64,000 nucleotides of DNA from the NCBI GenBank assembly GCA_963676075.2, contig CAXXNZ010000013.1, positions 385,641-449,640 on the forward strand, given 5' to 3'. Below the pieces are notes generated by a model that was not told the DNA's origin, ran no database searches, and worked only from the letters and a program-made list of their open reading frames with translations. Position numbers and translations under genes: made by a program. Positions within the stretch are counted from its first letter, which is position 1, and each line of letters opens with the position of its first letter. Origin of the DNA: JAHJQZ01 sp963676075 (GTDB taxonomy: Bacteria; Pseudomonadota; Alphaproteobacteria; Rhizobiales; Devosiaceae). Positions 1-8,693 of this stretch are shown here, in pieces.

Positions 1-489
1 CTCGGACCCTTCTCGCTCGATCTGCCCGACATGGAGACCGGAAATGTCTCCAAGGTCAGGAGCAGCTTTCTGGCGATGGAGCTCGACCACGATACCGGTG
101 CCGTCTCGGGCCGGGTTGTCCGGGGGCGCTTTGCTGGCGCCGACCTGATCGATCTCGGGGAGATGGACACCCGCGTGTTGATTGCCGAAATCCACAACGA
201 TCCGGACAGCATGAGCCTTCTGGAAAGCTGGCTCGACGTCAATCGCCAGGGCTGGCGGGAGTATTTCGCCGAGCAGGACGCGGGCGGCCAAACCGGCGCG
301 TCAACCGCCGCCGACCCGGTCGCCGAAGCCTATGAGGTCCTCGGCCTCAAGCCCGGCGCCAGCAAGGACGACATCCGCGCCGCCCACCGAGAGCTGATGA
401 AAGCCATGCACCCCGACCACGGCGGCTCAAGCTATTTTGCCACCAAGATCAACCAGGCCCGCGACGTGCTGCTGAAAAAAGCGGAGTAG
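1..489 (+). CDS. J-domain (DnaJ-like) protein, 3' part
   Basis: The frame is open from the first base of the window, so the N-terminus lies upstream and about 162 residues are visible. The last 55 residues form a J domain (AYEVLGLKPGASKDDIRAAH), with the HPD tripeptide that stimulates Hsp70 ATPase encoded at 409-417. The J domain is at the C-terminus, not the N-terminus, and there is no visible zinc-finger or substrate-binding part. This makes it an accessory J protein rather than DnaJ itself; C-terminal J domains of this kind are known in membrane-anchored TIM14/DjlA-like proteins. The first visible 100 residues show no recognised fold. It probably acts as a cochaperone for DnaK, but the partner is inferred. 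The ATG at 31 is internal to the frame and need not be the start. Confidence 0.8.
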   Translation, partial: LGPFSLDLPDMETGNVSKVRSSFLAMELDHDTGAVSGRVVRGRFAGADLIDLGEMDTRVLIAEIHNDPDSMSLLESWLDVNRQGWREYFAEQDAGGQTGASTAADPVAEAYEVLGLKPGASKDDIRAAHRELMKAMHPDHGGSSYFATKINQARDVLLKKAE

Positions 490-771
490 GCGACTGGCCG
501 GGTCACGGGCGGTCCTGTCGATCACTCTGGCGCCGAGATCTGCGATCGAGCCATGGAAAGATCAAGCGACTGCCTTACGCTCGATCGGCTGATTGTCGGT
601 CTGCTAGTATATGGCTGGTTTTGGGCCCGAAGCGGACCGGCGACTCCCAAATGCCGATGGGGGGCAGGAGACATTCATCTTGCCAGACCTCAGACTCCGA
701 CGAGGCCGTCAGTGAACACGGTTGGCCCTGTTTGTGCTCGCGAAGACTGGCTGTGTTTGCTTTGATTTAGC
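490..771. other. intergenic, no gene seen
   Basis: Between the J-domain gene and the proX terminator. A 70-codon frame at 553-765 has atypical composition (many Trp, Cys and Pro) and no ribosome-binding site, so I do not call it. No promoter, RNA or repeat was recognised. Confidence 0.5.
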
Positions 772-811
772 CAAAAAAAGAAGGCTGGACATGATCATGT
801 CCAGCCTTCTT
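772..811 (-). terminator. rho-independent terminator of proVWX
   Basis: A perfect 34-bp palindrome (778-811, arms AAGAAGGCTGGACATGA and its complement) is followed on the minus strand by a run of seven T residues (773-779 as A on the plus strand). It lies about 40 bases beyond the proX stop codon, so it ends the proVWX transcript. Confidence 0.9.
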
Positions 812-849
812 CTCGATGCTTACGGCTGAAAGGCCGCGGAAATCAAGAC

Positions 850-1863
850 TTACTCTGCGGCGGCGCGCGCTTCTGCGAGCCAGCCATCGACGGCAGCCTG
901 GTGGTCGGCGATCCAGGCAGTGGCCTGCGCCTCGATGTCGTCGTCGCCTTCATTCATCTGCGCATTCTGGGCATAGATGTCTTCGACGGGAATACGAACG
1001 ACGTTGAGGATCTTTTCAACCGCCGGATTGGCCGCGATGAAGGCATCATTGGCCACCGGAAGAATATCGGTTGACGCAAAGCCCATCCGGCACGGATCGG
1101 CGACGCAGGAGGCGAGACCCGGAGTCGGATCGGCAACCTCGTAGCCTTCCTTCTCGGGCACCTGAATCCACATGACGTCCTTGCCGGGCTTCAGTTCATT
1201 CACCGTCCAGTTCGGCGTCCAGGTGTAGAACAGGATGTGCTCACCGGATTCGTAGGCAGCCACGGCGTCGGCCATGGAGGCGGAGTAGCCGGCCTTGATC
1301 GGGTTGATGTAGTCGCCCAGATCATATTCGTCCATGAATTCGCTGATGCGCACTTCGCAGCCCCAGCCGGGCGGGCAGGCGACCATGTCGGCCTTGCCGT
1401 CGCCATTACGGTCGAAAGCTTTCATCACTTCGGGACGCTTGAAGTCGTCGAGCGTCTTGATGTCGAATTCGTCGACCGCGGCAGTGTCGACGAGAAAGCC
1501 CTGCAGGGCGCCCTTTTCGGCCACCGCACCGACGATGGAGGCGGTGTCCTCGAAAGCCGGCTTGTAGGTGTCGTGCAGCGGGAACCAGCCATTGACCCAC
1601 AGGTCCATGTCGCCCTGGGCGACCGACTGATAGAACACCGGAACGTCGAGCGTGGTCGGACCGTCGACCGAATAGCCGAGCTCTTCGAAAAGCTGCTTGT
1701 AGACTTCAGCCTGGAACCAGCCGGTGTCCCAGGTGGCCTGGCCCATCTTGATGGTGACGCCTTCGCCCGGCATATCGCTGGCGGTGGCGGGAAGGGTGGA
1801 AAGGCCGGCAGTGCCGGCAACAAGCGCGACAACGGCCGCCATGGTTCGGATCGTATGAGCCAT
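850..1863 (-). CDS. proX: glycine betaine/proline ABC transporter, substrate-binding protein
   Basis: Periplasmic binding protein of a ProU-type importer for glycine betaine, proline betaine or choline, 337 residues. The start chosen is the ATG at 1861-1863, preceded by GGAGA, which gives a normal Sec signal peptide (MAHTIRTMAAVVALVAG, cleaved near TASD). An upstream in-frame ATG would put 20 basic residues in front. The mature protein begins with the OpuAC-family pattern GVTIKMGQATWDTGWFQAEV and contains several Trp residues (WDTGW, DLWVNGW) of the type that form the aromatic cage for quaternary amines. It is the last gene of proV-proW-proX and sits 107 bases after proW behind two small hairpins. 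The exact ligand cannot be read from sequence. Confidence 0.93.
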   Translation of the reverse strand: MAHTIRTMAAVVALVAGTAGLSTLPATASDMPGEGVTIKMGQATWDTGWFQAEVYKQLFEELGYSVDGPTTLDVPVFYQSVAQGDMDLWVNGWFPLHDTYKPAFEDTASIVGAVAEKGALQGFLVDTAAVDEFDIKTLDDFKRPEVMKAFDRNGDGKADMVACPPGWGCEVRISEFMDEYDLGDYINPIKAGYSASMADAVAAYESGEHILFYTWTPNWTVNELKPGKDVMWIQVPEKEGYEVADPTPGLASCVADPCRMGFASTDILPVANDAFIAANPAVEKILNVVRIPVEDIYAQNAQMNEGDDDIEAQATAWIADHQAAVDGWLAEARAAAE

Positions 1864-1940
1864 TTTAGGTCTCCGTTTCTTGGTTGCGTATTTAAAGAGG
1901 GCGCGCACCAATGCGCGGCGCAAAATGCACCCTCAAGGGT

Positions 1941-1980
1941 CGGGCATGATGCCCGGCGAAAAGGCGGTCGTCAGACCGCC
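1941..1980 (-). other. intercistronic hairpins between proW and proX
   Basis: Two short perfect inverted repeats: CGGGCAT-G-ATGCCCG at 1941-1955 and GGCGGTC-GTCA-GACCGCC at 1963-1980, the latter overlapping the proW stop codon. There is no T-run, so they are not strong terminators. By analogy with other binding-protein operons they may stabilise or reduce read-through of the upstream mRNA and let proX be made in excess; this is inference. Confidence 0.55.
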
Positions 1981-2885
1981 TTGTCTGAATCGATCTTCTG
2001 CCCGCGGAACAGGGCCTTGAACGCCTCGAGAAGCGAGGTTTTGTTCTCCGAGGGCTCTGCGAACCCCTGGGTGATGCGGTCGAGCACGATCGCCAGAATG
2101 ACGATGCCGACACCGCCCGCGGTCGCCTGGCCGACATTGAGGCGGCCAAGTCCGGTATTGACGACAAGACCAAGCCCGCCCGCGCCGATCAGCGCGGCGA
2201 TGACCACCATGGACATGGCGAGCATCAGCGTCTGGTTAAGACCCGCCATGATGGTGCGCATGGCCAAAGGCACCTGCACCTCGATGAGGGTCTGGGAATA
2301 GGTGGCCCCGAAAGCGCCCGCCGCCTCGATCAGGTCCTCGCGAACATTACGTATTCCGAGATTGGTCATGCGGATGATGGGCGGCAGGGCGAAAATGATC
2401 GTGGCGATAATGCCGGGCGTCATACCGACGCCGAACAGCATGACGATCGGCACGAGATAAACGAAACTCGGGACGGTCTGCATGATGTCGAGGATCGGCC
2501 GGATGACCTTCCAGGCCGTGTTCGACTTGGAAACCAGAATACCGATGGGCACGCCGATCACGGTGCAGAACAGCACCGCCGTGATGATCATGGCCAGGGT
2601 TGTCATGGTCTCCGGCCACAGCTCGATCATGTCGATGAAGAAGAAGCCGAGTACGGTGATGATCCCCATGGTCCGTCCGACGGCGCGCCAGGCGATGAGT
2701 GCGAACACCAAGGTGATCACCAGCATGGGCATCCAGGCGAAAAACGCGTCGAATGTCTGAAGGACGTGGGTGACCGGAACCTGAATAGCCCGGAAAAATG
2801 GGCGGAAATTGGGGACGAGGAAGCCACGCACGAACGTGTTGACCCAGTCCTCAAAGGGAATGACGAGAAAATCGGAGGGATTCAT
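1971..2885 (-). CDS. proW: glycine betaine/proline ABC transporter, permease
   Basis: Inner-membrane permease of the ProU importer, 304 residues. Several hydrophobic segments surround a binding-protein-dependent permease signature in the second half (EAAGAFGATYSQTLIEVQVP, followed by AMRTIMAGLNQTLMLAMSMV), where the EAA loop docks onto the ATPase. Its ATG overlaps the end of proV by four bases and an AGGAGA-type ribosome-binding site lies inside proV, indicating translational coupling. The C-terminal tail (about 30 residues, SENKTSLLEAFKALFRGQ) is cytoplasmic and polar. Length and layout are normal for ProW. Confidence 0.94.
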   Translation of the reverse strand: MNPSDFLVIPFEDWVNTFVRGFLVPNFRPFFRAIQVPVTHVLQTFDAFFAWMPMLVITLVFALIAWRAVGRTMGIITVLGFFFIDMIELWPETMTTLAMIITAVLFCTVIGVPIGILVSKSNTAWKVIRPILDIMQTVPSFVYLVPIVMLFGVGMTPGIIATIIFALPPIIRMTNLGIRNVREDLIEAAGAFGATYSQTLIEVQVPLAMRTIMAGLNQTLMLAMSMVVIAALIGAGGLGLVVNTGLGRLNVGQATAGGVGIVILAIVLDRITQGFAEPSENKTSLLEAFKALFRGQKIDSDKAV

Positions 2886-4156
2886 CGGTTGGATTTCTCC
2901 TCCATGGTGCCATCTTCTTGGGTGTCGGCCGCGTTTTCGCCGCCCTCTGTCGCGTCCGGGTCTTCCTCGGGCTCGGGCTCGGGCTCGGGATCGGCGCTCA
3001 AGTGTTCGAAGATCGAGTTCGGCTCGACGGAGCCGACAAGCTTGCCGTCTTCGTCGGTCACGGCGAGAAGAACGCCGGACTGCGCGGCGCCGTACATTTC
3101 GTTGATGTAGGATTCTTCCGATACGCTGGGCGTTTCGGCTTCCATAAGGTCATCGACGAGCGTGTCAGGCTTGGCCTGCGTCAGCGCTTCGCGGGTGACG
3201 ATGCCCGATAGCATGCCATCCTTGTCGACGACATGGGCGGAGTCGACCCCGGCCGAATCCATGACGGCCAGCGAGCGGATGGCATTGGTGTGAAGCGGAA
3301 TGTGGTCGGCATCCTGCGCGATATCCGATGCGGTGAAGACGCGGGAGCGGTCGACATCGGAGACGAAGGCGCGCACGTAATCGTCGGCTGGATTGGACAC
3401 GATGTCCTGGGCCGTGCCGACCTGCACGAAGGCGCCGTCCTTCATGATGGCGATGCGGTCACCCAGAAGCAGGGCTTCGTTGAGATCGTGCGTGATGAAA
3501 ATGATGGTTTTCTTGAGCTCCCTTTGCAGCACGATCAGCTCATCCTGCATCTCGCGCCGGATCAGGGGGTCAAGTGCGCTAAAGGGCTCGTCCATCAACA
3601 GGATTTCGGGATCGGTGGCGAGACCTCGTGCGAGGCCCACGCGCTGCTGCATGCCACCGGAAAGCTGGTCCGGAAAGGAATCTGCATGATCCTGAAGGCC
3701 AACGCGTGACAAGGCCGCGATGGCTGCCTCCCGCCGCTCGTCCTTCTTCACGCCCCTGACTTTCAGGCCAAATGCCACGTTCTCCGCAACGGTTTTGTGC
3801 GGGAACAGGGCAAAGTGCTGAAACACCATGGTGATTTCGCGGCGGCGGATCGAGCGCAGACGCTTGGCGTTGCACTTCGCAACGTTATCCTCACCGATAA
3901 AGATATTCCCCAGGGTTGCCGGGATAAGGCCGTTCAGCGTTCTGACCAGGGTGGATTTTCCGGAGCCCGAGAGCCCCATGATAACGAAAATTTCGCCTTC
4001 GTTGACTTCGAAGCTTACGTCGTTGACGCCAACCGTTACGCCAATCTCACGAAAAATCTCGTCTTTGGATCGCCCCTGCTTGAGAAGCGCGAGGCCTTCG
4101 CCTCGTTGGTCGCTAAACAGCTTGGAGACGTTTTGGACTTTCATCTTTGTCGTCAT
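2882..4156 (-). CDS. proV: glycine betaine/proline ABC transporter, ATP-binding protein
   Basis: ATPase of the ProU importer, 424 residues. Walker A GLSGSGKST is at 61-69, followed by a Q-loop (MVFQHFALFPHKT), signature LSGGMQQRVGLARG and Walker B LLMDEPFSALDP. The C-terminal half carries the tandem CBS domains typical of ProV/OpuA, which sense ionic strength or nucleotides in the family. After the CBS pair there is an acidic Pro/Glu tail encoded by a CTCGGG hexanucleotide repeat (about 2966-2989). First gene of proVWX; the neighbourhood marks an osmoprotectant operon, probably osmotically induced, although no operator was recognised upstream. Confidence 0.94.
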   Translation of the reverse strand: MTTKMKVQNVSKLFSDQRGEGLALLKQGRSKDEIFREIGVTVGVNDVSFEVNEGEIFVIMGLSGSGKSTLVRTLNGLIPATLGNIFIGEDNVAKCNAKRLRSIRRREITMVFQHFALFPHKTVAENVAFGLKVRGVKKDERREAAIAALSRVGLQDHADSFPDQLSGGMQQRVGLARGLATDPEILLMDEPFSALDPLIRREMQDELIVLQRELKKTIIFITHDLNEALLLGDRIAIMKDGAFVQVGTAQDIVSNPADDYVRAFVSDVDRSRVFTASDIAQDADHIPLHTNAIRSLAVMDSAGVDSAHVVDKDGMLSGIVTREALTQAKPDTLVDDLMEAETPSVSEESYINEMYGAAQSGVLLAVTDEDGKLVGSVEPNSIFEHLSADPEPEPEPEEDPDATEGGENAADTQEDGTMEEKSNR

Positions 4157-4960
4157 GGCATGGTACCTACAGTGCGGGGGTCGGAATTGGAACCCTTGGG
4201 CCCGGCAAACGGAGATGAAACGGGTATAGGGGAGGGCTCGGCGTTGTTTTTTTCTAGCCAGGCCAATCCACGCCGTCTTTGGTATCCTACTGATTTTAAA
4301 TACATAAATTTCTAACCGCCCTCACCTGGGGCTCGCGCTTGCCCGTCGTCATATTTATCCGACAAAAAGAAGGATTCTCGGTCCTGATCGCTGGATGCGA
4401 GGCAAAACTGGCTAATTTGTCGCAGGCTGAAATGTCTGAATCAGTTGCCGTTTCGGCGCCAACGACCATTCCGCTCGCACTGGCCCGAGGTTCTGCGTTG
4501 AAGTCGTTGGGCTGCTTCAGACCGGACTGAAATGTCAGGAGTGGGTCGCAAGTAACGTCGGCTTTCAACTGGCCAACCAACTAACCTTCAGGGCCGAATT
4601 GGGGCGCGAAGCCGTCGTTCACGTCCCCCCTCGATGTCAGTTCCCGACTTCCGCCGCCGGCGGATCGACCCGAGTACAACCGGTGGCCTGTTCATCGTCG
4701 AATACGCACCGATGCTTATCTCGCCGCGCGCCGACCGCTGACGGGCGTTTCGGGCGAGCAAACACCATAGCGCTTGCGCCAGCAGGCTTGCTGATTCTGC
4801 CTGCAAGAAATCACTGCAATTCTGTCATCTCCGTTCATTCCGGCTTCAAGAGCATTCAATTTCGCTCGGAAATGAAAGAAAATGCGTGTGAATGATTGAC
4901 AGACTGAGGCTCCCATGAGCATTTCCGGTCACATCCAGTTCGGTGAACGACGAGGCGGCT
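4157..4960. other. 0.8 kb gene-poor interval between proV and rhaD
   Basis: Holds the divergent promoters of proV and the aldolase gene, but I recognised no convincing -35/-10 pair. In the middle, overlapping frames are open on both strands (4296-4580 minus, 94 codons; 4339-4530 plus, 63 codons). Neither has a good ribosome-binding site and neither resembles a family I can name. Composition here is less GC-rich than the flanking genes, especially around 4240-4320. I leave both frames uncalled. Confidence 0.5.
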
Positions 4961-7054
4961 ATGACACATTCCACCCCCATTCAGAACCTCTGGGACGATG
5001 CCAAAGCGGACGCGATGAGCGAGTCCGAAAAACTGCTGTACCGTTCCAATCTGCTCGGCTCGGATAAGCGCATCACCAATTACGGCGGCGGCAACACCTC
5101 GGCCAAGGTGACCGAGCGCGACCCGCTGACAGGCGGCGAGGTCGAAGTGCTGTGGGTCAAGGGGTCGGGCGGCGATCTCGGGTCGATGAAACGCGACGGG
5201 TTTGCAACGCTCTACATGGAAAAGCTGCGTGCCCTGAAATCCATCTACAAGGGCCTCCATATGGAGGACGAGATGGTGGGGTATCTGCCTCACTGCACTT
5301 TCGATCTCAATCCACGCGCTGCTTCGATCGACACGCCGCTTCATGCCTTCGTGCCCAAAAACCACGTCGATCACATGCATCCGGACGCCATCATCGCCAT
5401 CGCGGCGGCGAAGAACTCCAAGGAACTGACAGCGGACATCTTCGGCGGCGAGATCGGCTGGCTGCCCTGGAAGCGTCCGGGCTTCGAACTCGGCCTTTGG
5501 CTCGAGAAATTCTGTCTCGAAAACCCCGAGGCCAAGGGCGTCGTGCTCGAAAGCCACGGGCTGTTCACCTGGGCCGACGACGCCGGCGACTGCTATCGCC
5601 TGACCATCGACATCATCCAGCGCGCCACCGATTGGTTTGCGGCCAAGACCGATGGCAAACCGGCGTTCGGCGGCCCGGTGCATGAAAGCCTGCCGCCGAC
5701 CGAGCGCCGCGCCGTTGCGGCGCGGCTGATGCCGGCGATCCGCGGCATGATCTCGGGCAAACAGCACATGGTCGGGTACTTCGACGATAGCGAAGCGGTG
5801 CTCGAGTTCGTCAATTCCAGCAACATGCCGCCGCTCGCCGCGCTCGGCACCTCTTGTCCCGACCATTTCCTCAGGACCAAGATCCGGCCGCTGGTCGTCG
5901 CCTTCGATCCGGCGAAAAACAATCTCGACGAGGTGCTGGCCGGTCTCGGCGCTCAGATCGCGGCCTATCGCGAAGATTACGCCGCCTATTACCAGCGCTG
6001 CAAACACGACAATTCGCCGGCCATCCGCGACCCGAATGCCGTTGTCTATCTCGTGCCCGGCGTCGGCATGATCACCTTCGCCAAGGACAAGGCGACGGCG
6101 CGCATTTCCGGCGAGTTCTACGTCAACGCCATCAATGTCATGCGTGGCGCCTCTTCGGTATCCGAATATGTCGGACTCCCCGAGCAGGAAGCCTTCGACA
6201 TCGAGTACTGGCTGCTCGAAGAGGCCAAGCTCCAGCGCATGCCCAGACCCAAGAGCCTTGCCGGGCGCGTGGCGCTGATCACTGGCGGCGCTGGCGGCAT
6301 TGGCTCGGCCACGGCCGAGAAATATCTGGCCGAGGGCGCCTGCGTCATGCTGGCCGATATCAGCGACGATGCTCTTGCCGCGACCGCCGATGCTCTCAGC
6401 GCCCGTTACGGCACGGACGTGGTCCGCACGGTCAATGTTAATGTCACCGACGAAGCAGCGGTGGCGCGCGGTTTTGCCGAAAGCGCCGTGGAGTTCGGCG
6501 GTATCGACATCCTTGTCTCCAATGCGGGCATCGCCTCTTCAGCCCCCGTCGAGGACACCTCTCTGGAGCTGTGGAACAGGAACATGGACATCCTGTCGAC
6601 CGGCTATTTCCTTGTCAGCCGCGAGGCGTTCAGGCTGATGCGGACGCAGGGCATCGGCGGTGCGGTGGTGTTCATCTCCTCGAAAAACGGCCTTGCCGCC
6701 AGCCCCAATGCCTCGGCCTATTGCACTGCCAAGGCTGCCGAAATTCATCTCGCCCGCTGCCTGGCGCTCGAAGGCGCCGAGGCCGGTATCCGCGTCAATG
6801 TCGTCAATCCCGATGCCGTGCTGCGCGGCTCGAAGATCTGGGAGGGCGAGTGGCTCGAACAGCGTGCCTCGACCTACAAGACCGATAAGGAGGGACTTGA
6901 GGAGATGTACAGGCAGCGGTCCCTGCTGAAACGCTCCGTCCTTCCCGAGGACATCGCCGAGGCCGCCTATTTCCTTGCTTCGGACCTGTCGGCGAAATCG
7001 ACCGGCAACATCATCAATGTCGATGCCGGTAACAAGGAATCCTTCACGCGCTGA
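4961..7054 (+). CDS. rhaD: bifunctional rhamnulose-1-phosphate aldolase/short-chain dehydrogenase
   Basis: A two-domain enzyme of about 697 residues. The N-terminal two thirds is a class II aldolase that cleaves rhamnulose 1-phosphate to DHAP and L-lactaldehyde; candidate metal-site segments are NHVDHMHPDAI and ESHGLFTW. The C-terminal part (from about residue 432) is a short-chain dehydrogenase with the nucleotide motif ITGGAGGIG near 440 and the catalytic YCTAK near 587; in this family it oxidises lactaldehyde. The start used is ATG 4961, with GAGG at 4952-4955; a GTG at 4943 is also in frame but has a weaker context. No rhamnose transporter, kinase, isomerase or regulator is adjacent, so the gene stands alone here. 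The bifunctional architecture is known from rhizobial rhamnose loci. Confidence 0.9.
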   Translation: MTHSTPIQNLWDDAKADAMSESEKLLYRSNLLGSDKRITNYGGGNTSAKVTERDPLTGGEVEVLWVKGSGGDLGSMKRDGFATLYMEKLRALKSIYKGLHMEDEMVGYLPHCTFDLNPRAASIDTPLHAFVPKNHVDHMHPDAIIAIAAAKNSKELTADIFGGEIGWLPWKRPGFELGLWLEKFCLENPEAKGVVLESHGLFTWADDAGDCYRLTIDIIQRATDWFAAKTDGKPAFGGPVHESLPPTERRAVAARLMPAIRGMISGKQHMVGYFDDSEAVLEFVNSSNMPPLAALGTSCPDHFLRTKIRPLVVAFDPAKNNLDEVLAGLGAQIAAYREDYAAYYQRCKHDNSPAIRDPNAVVYLVPGVGMITFAKDKATARISGEFYVNAINVMRGASSVSEYVGLPEQEAFDIEYWLLEEAKLQRMPRPKSLAGRVALITGGAGGIGSATAEKYLAEGACVMLADISDDALAATADALSARYGTDVVRTVNVNVTDEAAVARGFAESAVEFGGIDILVSNAGIASSAPVEDTSLELWNRNMDILSTGYFLVSREAFRLMRTQGIGGAVVFISSKNGLAASPNASAYCTAKAAEIHLARCLALEGAEAGIRVNVVNPDAVLRGSKIWEGEWLEQRASTYKTDKEGLEEMYRQRSLLKRSVLPEDIAEAAYFLASDLSAKSTGNIINVDAGNKESFTR

Positions 7055-7099
7055 GGTGTGCCCGGCCACCTTATCCCGAGGCGCCGGGCAGGGGCCTGA

Positions 7100-8404
7100 T
7101 TACATGCCCGGCATCGGGCCGATCTTCTGCTTGAGCGCGGTGATCCGGCCGTAGCTCCGCTCGATCTGCGTCGCCAGGTCCGGATCCGCTTTTGCCGCCG
7201 CGATCAGCACGTCGGCGATGTGGCGGGCAAATGCGGGCGGATCCTTGCCCGGGGCGGAAAACAGCAGGATATCGGCCCCGGCAGCGACGGCCTTGACCAC
7301 GGCGGTGTCCGTGCCGAATTCCTTGGTGATTGCGCCCATGTTCATGTCGTCGGTGACCACCACGCCCTGATAGCCGAGACCTTGCCGCAATTCGCCGTCG
7401 ATCCAGCCTTTCGACAGCGTCGCCGGAAAGTCTGCGGTCTGATCCTGCCGGCTGTTGGCGTTGGTCAGATGTCCGACCATGACCATGTCGATCATCCCGG
7501 GCGTGCCGATCAGTTTCCGGTAGGGCAACAGCTCGACGTCCCTGTTCCATGTTCCGGTGATGTCGACGAAGCCCTTGTGGGTGTCCTTGGTCGATGAACC
7601 GTGGCCGGGGAAGTGTTTTGGCGCCGTCAGCACACCGGCCTTGTGGTGGGCGGCGATGAAGGCTTCGGCATAGTCGGTCACAACGTCCGGGTCCGCGCCA
7701 TAAGAGCGTCCGAGCTTGCCGATGACGGGATTGTCGGGATTGACGTTAACGTCGACAACCGGCCCGAAGTTAAGATTGAACCCATACTCGGCCAGTCCCT
7801 CGGCCATGCGGGAATAGGCCTCTTCCGCCTCGGGCGGTGTCATCGCCGCGACGACTTTTTCCGCCGATGGCAGCTGCGGAAATCCCATTTTGGCGGTCAG
7901 GCGTTGCACCTGCCCGCCTTCCTGGTCGATGGCAATGAATGGCGGCAATCCGGCCGGGGCTTTCTGCCTCAGCGCACGGTTGATGGCAGCGGCGGCGTCA
8001 AGCGAAGCGATATTGTACTTGAAGTAGATGACGCCGCCGATTGCGCCACTGGCGACCAGCCGCTCCGCGCCGGCTGCTGAGGCGGGGCTGTCGCCGGAAA
8101 ATCCGAACATTAGCATCTGGCCGATCTTGGCGCGAAGCGCCTGTTCATCCGCACGCGCCATGACCGTTTCGGCAACCGCCGGATTTGGCGCGGGCGCGGG
8201 CACCGGCGCACGCGTCGCCTGTTCCACCCTGGCCGGTGGACCGCCTGGCACAACCGCGCCGCCCGTGCCGTTTACGGTTGCAGCATCGGCCTGCGCGACA
8301 AGGTGCGGCGCAGGCGTTGCGTCGGCCAGAGCCGGCCCGGTCGGGGCCATTGCAGTGATCAGCAGGCAAGCCAGAGTGGAAACGAGCGGAGATGAGAGCC
8401 TCAT
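7100..8404 (-). CDS. exported glycoside hydrolase family 3 (beta-N-acetylhexosaminidase-like)
   Basis: Protein of 434 residues with a Sec-type signal peptide (cleavage near PALA-DA, residue 27), a Pro/Ala-rich linker (about 30-80) and a single GH3 TIM barrel (about 88-425). Visible motifs are IDQEGGQVQRL at 159-169, KHFPGHG at 263-269 followed by KDTH at 273-276 (the His/Asp acid-base loop of NagZ-type enzymes) and the nucleophile region TDDMNMGAI from 351. NagZ-type GH3 enzymes remove GlcNAc from muropeptides; the family is usually cytoplasmic, whereas this one should be periplasmic or outer-membrane associated. It is divergent from the MscS channel gene with 289 bases between them. The substrate is inferred. 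Confidence 0.87.
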   Translation of the reverse strand: MRLSSPLVSTLACLLITAMAPTGPALADATPAPHLVAQADAATVNGTGGAVVPGGPPARVEQATRAPVPAPAPNPAVAETVMARADEQALRAKIGQMLMFGFSGDSPASAAGAERLVASGAIGGVIYFKYNIASLDAAAAINRALRQKAPAGLPPFIAIDQEGGQVQRLTAKMGFPQLPSAEKVVAAMTPPEAEEAYSRMAEGLAEYGFNLNFGPVVDVNVNPDNPVIGKLGRSYGADPDVVTDYAEAFIAAHHKAGVLTAPKHFPGHGSSTKDTHKGFVDITGTWNRDVELLPYRKLIGTPGMIDMVMVGHLTNANSRQDQTADFPATLSKGWIDGELRQGLGYQGVVVTDDMNMGAITKEFGTDTAVVKAVAAGADILLFSAPGKDPPAFARHIADVLIAAAKADPDLATQIERSYGRITALKQKIGPMPGM

Positions 8405-8693
8405 GACAGTCCTTTCGTGGCACCAACCAGCAAGTCTACGGCAAGCCCTGCCGCGTCAAGTCATCGTCCTGTGTTATCCGCCAATCCTGGCCTCGATGTG
8501 ATCGGCGATCGCGCCTATGCGCGATCCGCTCTCCACCGGAACGCTTGCGCCGCTTGGTGCCGCCGAGCCCCCGGCAGGCGCTTTCCTTTTGCCGTCCGCT
8601 CTTGTCCTTGCCCTGCCTCCCCATGCTAGATAGGACTTGCGGGCGGCCGGGCGTGCGCGTTCGCCTTTGCGGGAAAACTGGGACGCGGAAAAC

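Noticed and set aside
553..765. 70-codon frame upstream of the proX terminator
   Set aside because: No ribosome-binding site and unusual composition (Trp, Cys, Pro); nothing family-like.
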